From Bordetella parapertussis (lineage in GTDB: Bacteria; Pseudomonadota; Gammaproteobacteria; Burkholderiales; Burkholderiaceae_C): a stretch of DNA of 12,862 nt. Positions 7,184 through 12,862 of this stretch are shown one piece after another; within the stretch, counting starts at the first letter, position 1; every line of letters starts with the position of its first letter. A program made the position numbers and the translations under genes. The stretch covers positions 1 through 12,862 of the forward strand of contig CALQBT020000027.1 in NCBI GenBank assembly GCA_943328885.2, in the 5' to 3' direction. The notes under the pieces were generated by a model that saw only the letters and a program-made list of their open reading frames with translations, was not told the origin of the DNA and made no database searches.

Positions 7184-7201
7184 CGGTCAATGATATGACC
7201 G
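7184..7201. promoter_or_regulatory. 18-bp dyad upstream of the regulator, possible autoregulatory operator
   Basis: CGGTCA (7184-7189) and TGACCG (7196-7201) are perfect arms around a 6-base spacer, about 43 bases before the regulator start. The minus-strand spacer holds TATCAT, a possible -10 box, without a clear -35. The 9-bp word CAATGATAT here (7188-7196) recurs at 6231-6239, at the operator and -10 of the SDR promoter. The 115-base gap holds no gene. Confidence 0.45.
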
Positions 7202-7256
7202 ATGCCGCCTTGAACACCCTCGAACTTCAGAACGCGGCGTGGCCGCCGACGTGCTC

Positions 7257-8501
7257 TTACCGCGCGCGAACCGGGATCTCGTTGAACGGCAGGCCGCGAT
7301 CGGCACGCATGTCCGAGGGCAATCCCAGCACCCGCTCGGCGATGATGTTGCGCAAGATCTCGTCGGTACCGCCCTCGATGCGCGTGGCCGGTGAGCGCAG
7401 CAGCATGGCCTGGAACCTGGCCGCCGCACTCGGTTGCGCGGCGTCCACCAGCACGCCCGAAGCGCCCTGCAGGTCGAGCGCGAACATCGCGATCTCCTGC
7501 AGCGTCTGGCCCGCGACAAGCTTGCCGATCGAGTTCTCGGGGCCGGGAATCTGGCCCTAGGACAGCGCCGAGATGCTGCGGTAAGCGGTGTATTTCAGGC
7601 CACTGGTGCGCACCGCCCAGGTCGCTAGCCTGGCGCGAACCGCCGGGTCATCGATCGCCAAACCGTCGCCGGTGTCGAATTCGCAGCAGAAGTCCAGCAA
7701 CTCGGGGAACCCGGTGGGCATGCCCGCGCCGATCGACATGCGCTCGTTCATCAAGGTGGTCAGCGACACGCGCCAACCCTGTCCGACAGCACCCAGACGC
7801 TGGTGATCAGGCACCCGCAGATCGGTGAAGAAGACCTCGTTGAAGCCCGATTGGCCGTTGACCTGCTTGATCGGCCTGACCTCGACGCCAGGGCTCTTCA
7901 TGTCGAAGAAGAACATCGTCAAGCCGTCGTGCTTGACGACCGAGGAGTCGGTGCGCGTCAAGATCATCCCGTAGTCGGCGTAATGCGCGCCGCTGGTCCA
8001 GATCTTCTGGCCGTTGATCACCCACTCGTCGCCCACCAGTTCGGCGCGGGTTCGCAGTCCGGCCAAGTCCGACCCAGCCACCGGCTCAGAGAAGAGCTGG
8101 CACCAGATCTCTTCGCCCGAAGCCAGTGGCGGCAGGTAGCGCCGCTTGTGCGGCTCTTGCGCATACGCCATCAGCGTCGGGCCGATCATGCCCTGGCCGA
8201 TCAGGAAAATAGACGCCAGCTTGCCGTAGGCGCCCTCCTCTTGCTGCCAGATCACGCGCTCGATCGGGCTGGCGCCGCGGCCACCGCAATCCTCCGGCCA
8301 ATGCAGACAGGCCCAGCCGGACTGCGCCTTCTTCTTCTGCCAGGCTTTGGATGCAGCGAGCACGTCGCCGCTGCGCAGTGCGGGTTGGCCGTAACCGGCG
8401 AGTTCGAGTTCGGCGTGCAACTCGGTGGGGGCGTTGGCAGCGATCCAAGCGCGCACTTCGGCGCGAAAGCTGGCTTCCTGGGGGGTGTCGTCAAAGTTCA
8501 T
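7257..8501 (-). pseudogene. Acyl-CoA dehydrogenase B interrupted by an in-frame TAG (codon 315)
   Basis: From ATG 8501 the frame encodes 314 residues of a FadE-type flavoprotein, meets TAG at 7559-7557, and then continues in the same frame with 99 residues of perfectly normal acyl-CoA dehydrogenase sequence to TAA at 7259-7257. Upstream are FSEPVAGSDLAGLRTR (137-152) and INGQKIWTSGAHYADYG (162-178). Glu253 (MNERMSIG) is at the position of the isovaleryl-CoA dehydrogenase type catalytic base. Beyond the stop are PGPENSIGKL, the AAARF segment and RIEGGTDEILRNIIAERVLG. Without readthrough the product lacks the last helices of the FAD-binding and tetramer-forming domain and should be unstable or inactive. 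No frameshift is seen. ATG 8501 is preceded by GAAGGA overlapping the stop of dehydrogenase A, 12 bases away, so the two genes are cotranscribed. A fresh nonsense mutation, readthrough or a sequencing error are all possible. Confidence 0.85.
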
Positions 8502-8513
8502 CGTCGGATTCCT

Positions 8514-9647
8514 TCAGTGGCTCTTGGCCGCGCGGCGCGCGCACAGTCGATCGACCAGCAGGTCTTCCCAGCGGCTCAAGCTGCCCAGCGTGAGCGCGAG
8601 CAGGTTGGAGCGCCGGTAGTGCAAATGGCAGTCGAACTCCCAGGTAAAGCCCATACCGCCGTGGACCTGAATGTTGTTGCGCGAGCACAGTTGGTAGGCC
8701 TGCGTCGCGCTGACCCTGGCGCTGGCCGCAGCCTCGGGCAGTTCGTTCGCACCGGTCGACAGCGCCCAGGCGCCGTAATAGGCGTTCGATCTGGCGAGCG
8801 TGGCCGAGACGTACATGTCAGCGAGCATGTGCTTGATCGCCTGCAGCGACCCGATCGGTCGGCCGAAGGCGAAGCGCTGCTGGGCGTAATCGCAGGCCGT
8901 CTGGAGCGCCAGATCAGCGCCGCCGACTTGCTCGAAAGCGATCAGCACCGCGGCGCGGTCGTACACGTCGGTCAGGATCTGCCAGCCCGCGCCGGCAGCA
9001 CCCAGCGGCTCAGACGCGACTTGTGAGAAATCGATTCGCGCCTGGCTGCGGGTCGGGTCGATGCTGGGAACGGTCTCGCGACGGACCCCCGAGGCCTTCA
9101 AATCGACGATGTGCAGCGAGACCGTTGGCGTGCCGTCGCCCTCGTCGCGCACGGCAACGACCGCAAAATCGGCAATGTCGCCATCGGCGACAGGCTGCTT
9201 GGTGCCGGTGACGAGGCCACGTGCTGCCTTGGCGTTGAGGGAACCCGGCGTGACTTGGCCTGCGCGCTCGGCGAGCGCGAGCGTGCCGATCAACTCGCCG
9301 CTGGCCAGTCCAGGCAGGTAGCGGCGTTTCTGTTCCTCCGAGCCCGCGCGCAGCAGCAGTTCGGCAGCGATCGCGATCGACGATGAGAACGGCACCGGTG
9401 CGATCGCGCGGCCAAGTTCCTCAGCGATGACACAGAGCTCAAGATAGCCCGCGCCCAGGCCCCCGTAGGCCTCAGGAATCGCTGCGCCCAGGTAACCTTG
9501 CGCCGCCAGACCTTGCCAGAGCTTGGCGTCGTGCGACTGCGGCCCGTCGAGCACTGCGCGAACAGCGCTGCGGTCGCAGTGGTCGCCCAGAAAGCGCCGC
9601 GCCTGGTCCTTGAGCTGACGCTGCTCTGGAGAAAAATCGAAATCCAT
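8514..9647 (-). CDS. Acyl-CoA dehydrogenase A (probable heteromer partner)
   Basis: This 377-residue FAD enzyme should desaturate an acyl-CoA at the alpha-beta bond, passing electrons to ETF. It shows the N-terminal helical domain with PEAYGGLGAGYLE (58-70), a beta domain, the QQRFAFGRPIG motif (256-266) and HGGMGFTWEFDCHLHYRR (329-346). At the position of the isovaleryl-CoA dehydrogenase catalytic Glu there is Asp230 (VYDRAA), and no MCAD-type Glu is seen near the C-terminus. This matches the weaker subunit of two-gene heteromeric dehydrogenases such as the mycobacterial ChsE pairs, where the neighbour supplies the base. The start ATG at 9647 has AAGGAA five bases upstream; an in-frame ATG at 9686 would add 13 residues that do not look like the family. 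It is the first gene of the minus-strand arm and diverges from the hydratase gene. Confidence 0.9.
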   Translation of the reverse strand: MDFDFSPEQRQLKDQARRFLGDHCDRSAVRAVLDGPQSHDAKLWQGLAAQGYLGAAIPEAYGGLGAGYLELCVIAEELGRAIAPVPFSSSIAIAAELLLRAGSEEQKRRYLPGLASGELIGTLALAERAGQVTPGSLNAKAARGLVTGTKQPVADGDIADFAVVAVRDEGDGTPTVSLHIVDLKASGVRRETVPSIDPTRSQARIDFSQVASEPLGAAGAGWQILTDVYDRAAVLIAFEQVGGADLALQTACDYAQQRFAFGRPIGSLQAIKHMLADMYVSATLARSNAYYGAWALSTGANELPEAAASARVSATQAYQLCSRNNIQVHGGMGFTWEFDCHLHYRRSNLLALTLGSLSRWEDLLVDRLCARRAAKSH

Positions 9648-9907
9648 GGGGTTCCTTTCGGCCTGGGCCGGGTTTGACGCGATCATGCCAGCGGACCGAT
9701 TGTCGCGAGTGTGCGCCTGGCGACCGCTGCAAAGCTATACCTAGCCCATGTTGGCGCAGGACAAGGTCGGCGTGAATCGTCGCAATCGACGAATGCCGGC
9801 ACTGGCGTGTGACTTGCCGCCACCGGCGATCTGGTCGACCCCTTGGCGACAGCCGTGGTCGAACGCGCTTGCCTACACTGGGCGCTCACTTTGAACCGGG
9901 AGAACCC
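9648..9907. promoter_or_regulatory. Divergent promoter region between dehydrogenase A and enoyl-CoA hydratase
   Basis: This 260-base gap must hold promoters for both arms. On the minus strand TTGTCC (9764-9759) and TATAGC (9739-9734) form a weak candidate with a long 19-base spacer. On the plus strand TACACT (9874-9879) could be a -10 box but no -35 fits. An inverted repeat TCGTCG (9777-9782) / CGACGA (9787-9792) with a 4-base loop lies near the middle and could be an operator. No TGGT-N3-ACCA site like that at 6222 was found here. Confidence 0.35.
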
Positions 9908-10663
9908 ATGTCGCAGCTGGTATTGCGCGAGGACCGCGAAGGTCTCGCCATCCTGACCCTGAACCGCCCGGACAAGCTCAACGCGCTGACGGTGGCGATG
10001 TTCGAGCAACTGCACGGCCATGTGCAGCGCATCGCCAACGAGACCGAGCGCATCGGCCTGGTGCTGGTGCGCGGCGCAGGCAAGTGCTTTTCAGCCGGCC
10101 ATGACCTTGCCGACATCGCGCATGGCGAGCATCCGCCCAAGCCCAGCTTCCAGGCTGACACGATCGAGCTGCTGGCCGAGTTGCCGCAGCCGGTGATCAC
10201 CGCCGTGCATGGCCACTGCTATACCGGGGCGCTCGAGCTCGCGCTGGCCGGCGACATGATCGTCGCGGCCGAATCGGCCAAGTTCGCCGACACCCACGCG
10301 CGCTGGGCTTTGACGCCGGTCTGGGGCATGAGCCAGCGCCTACCGCGCCGCATCGGCATGGCCAAAGCGCAGGAGATGACCTACACCGCCCGCAGCTACA
10401 GCGGCGCCGAGGCGCAAGCCATCGGGCTGGTGAACTGGTGCGTGCCCGATGCGTCGTTCGAGGCCGAACTCGGCAAGTTCACTGCGGCGATCTTGGCGAA
10501 CTCTTGGTTCAGCCTGCGTGCGAACAAGCGCCTGTACCGTGACACCGACGGCATGGCGCTGCGCGCCGGACTGTCGCACGAGATCCACCGCACCGAGGGT
10601 CGAGGACCGGACATGGACGAGCGCATCGCGGGCTTCATGAACAAGACCAGCAAGCTGTCCTGA
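9908..10663 (+). CDS. Enoyl-CoA hydratase/isomerase (crotonase) family protein
   Basis: This 251-residue crotonase-fold protein should act on an enoyl-CoA. It has LTLNRPDKLNAL (16-27), the oxyanion-hole segment CFSAGHDLADI (60-70) and the second oxyanion region HGHCYTGALELALAGD (101-116). Glu110 matches the first catalytic Glu of rat hydratase (Glu144). The second (Glu164, in FGQPEILLG) is absent: the segment is FADTHARWALTP (126-137), with His130 near that position. Simple hydration may therefore proceed differently, or the protein may be an isomerase or other crotonase. The ATG at 9908 has GGGAG five bases upstream; an open extension to 9809 lacks family similarity. The stop lies ten bases before the ligase gene, so the two form an operon. 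Confidence 0.9.
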   Translation: MSQLVLREDREGLAILTLNRPDKLNALTVAMFEQLHGHVQRIANETERIGLVLVRGAGKCFSAGHDLADIAHGEHPPKPSFQADTIELLAELPQPVITAVHGHCYTGALELALAGDMIVAAESAKFADTHARWALTPVWGMSQRLPRRIGMAKAQEMTYTARSYSGAEAQAIGLVNWCVPDASFEAELGKFTAAILANSWFSLRANKRLYRDTDGMALRAGLSHEIHRTEGRGPDMDERIAGFMNKTSKLS

Positions 10664-10673
10664 ACCGGATTCG

Positions 10674-12248
10674 ATGATGACGCAAGCGCTCTACGGCGGC
10701 TGCAATGTCGGCGATCTGGTGGTCACCGCGATCGGCCGCGGCGGCGACCAGGTGGCCTTCATCTCGGATGACACCCGCTGGACCTACCGCCAACTCGGCG
10801 CGTTGATCAGCACGGTCGTCCAAGCACTGACGGCGCGCGGCTTGCAGCGCGGCGACGCGGTCGCGACACTGTCGGCGAACCGCCCGGAAGGATTCCTGAT
10901 CACCGCGGTGGCCTATGTGATGGGCTTGCGCATCACTTGGGTCAACCCGACTTCGTCGGAGGACGACCATGCCTACATCCTGGCCGACTCCGGCGTGCGA
11001 ACGCTGTTCGTCGACCCGCTGACCTTTTCGGACCGCGCCCGCTCGCTCGCCCAACGCGTGCCGGGCATGACCAGCCTGCTGAGCTTCGGGCCGAACGACG
11101 GCTTTGGTGAGGACATCCTGGCCGCAGCCGCACGGTTCACCCCCGGGCGACTCGTGCCCCAAGCGCAGCCCGACGACGTCTGCGTGCTGATCTACACCGG
11201 CGGCACCACCGGCAAGCCCAAGGGTGTCGCGCACACCCACCGCGTGCATGTCGCGATGATCATGACCGAGATGGCCGACTGGGATTGGCCAGCAGAAATC
11301 CGATTTCTCGCACTGACGCCGATCACCCATGCCTCGGGCGCGATGATCATGCCGGTCTTGCTCAAGAGCGGCACCTACGCGATGACCAAGGGTTTCACCG
11401 CCGAGAAGTTCGTCCACCTGGTCGAGGAGCACCGCATCACCGCGACCTTCTTGGTGCCGACGATGATCTACGTGCTGCTCGACAGCCCGGCGCGCCAAGG
11501 TGCCGACCTCAGCAGCCTCCAACTCGTGATCTACGGTGCGTCGCCGATGTCGCCGACCCGGCTGGTCGAAGGCATGCAGGTGTTCGGACCGATCTTCATG
11601 CAGCTCTACGCGCAGTCCGAGGCGCCCAACACCGTGACTGTGCTGCACCAGCATGAACACGACCCCGAGCACCACCCCGAGCGGCTGGCGTCCTGCGGCA
11701 CGCCTTGCGTCGGCACCCAGGTCAAGCTGCTGGACGAGAACGGCCAGGAAGTGCCCGAGGGCGAGGTCGGTGAGATCTGCGTGCGCGGCCCGCTGGTGAT
11801 GCAGGGCTACTGGAACAAGCCCGAGGAGACCGCGCAAGCCTTGCGTCTGGGCTGGCTGTGGACCGGCGACATGGCCCGGCGCGATGCCGAGGGCTACCTC
11901 TACATTGTCGACCGCTCGAAAGACATGATCATCAGCGGCGGTTTCAACGTCTTCCCGCGCGAGGTCGAGGATGCGCTGTCGCAGCACCCGGCCGTGGCGG
12001 CGGCTGCGGTCGTCGGGGTACCCGATGCCAAGTGGGGCGAGGCGGTGCGCGCGCTGGTGGTGCTGCGCCCGGGCGCGGCCGCCACGGCCGAAGAGCTGAT
12101 CGCGATGGTGCGGGACCGCAAAGGCAGCGTCTACGCGCCCAAGGCAGTCGACTTCGTCGATGCGCTGCCGATGACGGGCCTGGGGAAACTCGACAAGAAA
12201 GCGATCCGCGCAAAGTTCTGGCAAGGCCTCGAACGCTCGGTGCACTGA
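10674..12248 (+). CDS. Acyl-CoA synthetase (AMP-forming, ANL superfamily)
   Basis: This 524-residue ligase should activate a carboxylic acid to acyl-CoA through an acyl-adenylate, supplying substrate to the cluster. Motifs in order: phosphate loop YTGGTTGKPKG (174-184), the QLYAQSEAP segment (310-318) where most relatives have YGxTE, the WTGD motif (396-399, Asp399), hinge-region DRSKD (413-417) and GGFNVFPREVED (422-433), and the C-terminal catalytic Lys505 in TGLGKLDKK. The Gly-to-Ala change in the YAQSE motif is mild and also occurs in active ANL enzymes. The start may be either of two consecutive ATGs at 10674 and 10677; the ribosome site is weak (GGAT), consistent with coupling to the hydratase gene ten bases upstream. 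Chain length or ring type of the substrate cannot be told. Confidence 0.93.
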   Translation: MMTQALYGGCNVGDLVVTAIGRGGDQVAFISDDTRWTYRQLGALISTVVQALTARGLQRGDAVATLSANRPEGFLITAVAYVMGLRITWVNPTSSEDDHAYILADSGVRTLFVDPLTFSDRARSLAQRVPGMTSLLSFGPNDGFGEDILAAAARFTPGRLVPQAQPDDVCVLIYTGGTTGKPKGVAHTHRVHVAMIMTEMADWDWPAEIRFLALTPITHASGAMIMPVLLKSGTYAMTKGFTAEKFVHLVEEHRITATFLVPTMIYVLLDSPARQGADLSSLQLVIYGASPMSPTRLVEGMQVFGPIFMQLYAQSEAPNTVTVLHQHEHDPEHHPERLASCGTPCVGTQVKLLDENGQEVPEGEVGEICVRGPLVMQGYWNKPEETAQALRLGWLWTGDMARRDAEGYLYIVDRSKDMIISGGFNVFPREVEDALSQHPAVAAAAVVGVPDAKWGEAVRALVVLRPGAAATAEELIAMVRDRKGSVYAPKAVDFVDALPMTGLGKLDKKAIRAKFWQGLERSVH

Positions 12249-12253
12249 CCAGG

Positions 12254-12276
12254 GGCCGCCTGCGCAAACGGCGGCC
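12254..12276. terminator. GC-rich hairpin between convergent genes
   Basis: GGCCGCC (12254-12260) and GGCGGCC (12270-12276) form a 7-bp perfect stem around a 9-base loop, 5 bases after the ligase stop and 15 before the end of the convergent transporter gene. It may end transcription from both sides, but no T-tract follows. Confidence 0.45.
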
Positions 12277-12291
12277 GGCGCTGACGAGTAC

Positions 12292-12862
12292 TCAGTGTCC
12301 CAGGGCCTGGCGTCGCCGCTCACGCAGCGCCAAACCCTCGTTGCACAGCAGCGCGCCGATCACCAGTGCACCGCCGGCCAATACCGTAGGTCCTGGCGAC
12401 TCACCCGCGCCCAGCCAGACCAGCAGCACACCGAAGATCACTTCGAGCAGGCACAGCAGCGAGATCTCAGGTGCCGGCAGCACCTTGGTCAGCTGCACCG
12501 CGAGCAGGCAAGGCACCGCCAGTTGAAAGAAGCCCAACAGTCCCAGCAGCGACAAATCGTGTGCAGTGGCTGAGAACGGCAGCGACAGCGGCAACATGAT
12601 GACCGCCGACATCAGCGCGCCCAGCAGCACTGCGGGTAACAGGTCGGGTGCCGTCGACGAGGTATGGCTGACGCCACGCTGGTGCATGTGCTGCAGCAAG
12701 GTCCAGTTGCTGGCCCCCGCGATCGGTACCCCCAAAGCCACCAGAGCGCCTGTCACCGAGGCACCACCAGCCATGGCTTGCTGGCCAAACATCCAGGCGA
12801 TGCCTGTCCCGGCAACAGCGATCGCCACCCAAGTGCGGCGCGGCAAACGGTGTCGCAAAAAC
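12292..12862 (-). CDS. EamA/DMT-superfamily transporter, C-terminal part (cut by window edge)
   Basis: The frame is open through the right edge, so the N-terminus is missing. About 190 residues are visible, with roughly six hydrophobic segments: TWVAIAVAGTGIAWMF, the GALVALGVPIAG stretch, LLPAVLLGALMSAVIMLPL, LLGLLGFFQLAVPCLLAVQL, LLCLLEVIFGVLLVWLGAG and TVLAGGALVIGALL. The PEISLLCLLEVIFGVLLVW part matches the repeat-2 EamA motif, where a helix with LEP/LEV is followed by a short loop and the last helix. A basic tail (LRERRRQ) is likely cytoplasmic. The visible part is the end of repeat 1 plus repeat 2. The protein would be an inner-membrane drug/metabolite exporter or permease of unknown substrate. 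It converges on the ligase gene and is probably not part of the catabolic unit. Confidence 0.85.
   Translation of the reverse strand, partial: FLRHRLPRRTWVAIAVAGTGIAWMFGQQAMAGGASVTGALVALGVPIAGASNWTLLQHMHQRGVSHTSSTAPDLLPAVLLGALMSAVIMLPLSLPFSATAHDLSLLGLLGFFQLAVPCLLAVQLTKVLPAPEISLLCLLEVIFGVLLVWLGAGESPGPTVLAGGALVIGALLCNEGLALRERRRQALGH

Noticed and set aside
7257..7559. MCAD-type catalytic Glu in RIEGGTDEI lost through truncation
   Set aside because: Aligned on the GT(D/S)EI segment, the MCAD base position is a Gly here. Glu253, before the stop, is the better base candidate.
7803..9026. 407-codon + strand frame opposite the two dehydrogenases
   Set aside because: Shadow of the minus-strand genes; no motif and no ribosome site.
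10635..12323. Very long open frame antisense to the acyl-CoA ligase (562 codons)
   Set aside because: It mirrors the ligase gene in a GC-rich genome, has no recognisable domain and is full of His/Arg/Ala runs. The sense protein has every ligase motif.

Overview
The window is GC-rich and almost fully coding. Every gene has a proteobacterial look. The SuhB core, the codon use and the fatty-acid gene types fit a betaproteobacterium, most likely Burkholderiales; this is inference from sequence style, not a search result. I see no tRNA, rRNA, CRISPR array, insertion sequence or phage gene.

Left part (1-4351, + strand): suhB (inositol monophosphatase / Nus-associated factor) with an unusually long basic C-terminal tail. 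After a 185-base gap comes a two-gene unit. Its first gene encodes a small helical protein built from about five consecutive 36-residue repeats. Its second gene overlaps the first by an ATGA and encodes a class III adenylate cyclase with GAF-GAF-PAS-cyclase-TPR-like order, the layout of cyanobacterial CyaB1/CyaB2. The pairing looks like a cAMP signalling unit with a coiled-coil partner that I do not recognise.

Right part (4445-12248): an acyl-CoA catabolism cluster on both strands. On the minus strand, in transcription order, are acyl-CoA dehydrogenase A, acyl-CoA dehydrogenase B (interrupted by an in-frame TAG), a FadR-type GntR regulator, a short-chain dehydrogenase and a MaoC-type hydratase. 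On the plus strand, diverging from dehydrogenase A, are a crotonase-family enoyl-CoA hydratase and an acyl-CoA ligase. Together they could activate a carboxylic acid to its CoA thioester, desaturate it, hydrate it and oxidise the alcohol. No thiolase or electron-transfer flavoprotein is in the window. The paired dehydrogenases and the MaoC plus SDR pair suggest a bulky, branched or cyclic acid rather than a simple straight-chain fatty acid; the real substrate cannot be read from sequence.

Regulation: upstream of the SDR-MaoC pair is a near-consensus sigma-70 promoter with a GntR/FadR-like operator (TGGT-N3-ACCA) at the expected transcription start and a perfect 21-bp palindrome just downstream. 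A second dyad, sharing a 9-bp word with the first site, lies upstream of the regulator gene. The cluster therefore looks self-contained and controlled by the encoded FadR-type protein.

Far right (12292 to the edge, minus strand): the C-terminal half of an EamA/DMT-type membrane transporter, cut by the window end. Points most worth a second look are the coiled-coil/cyclase pair, the single nonsense codon in the otherwise intact dehydrogenase B, and the operator layout around the regulator.
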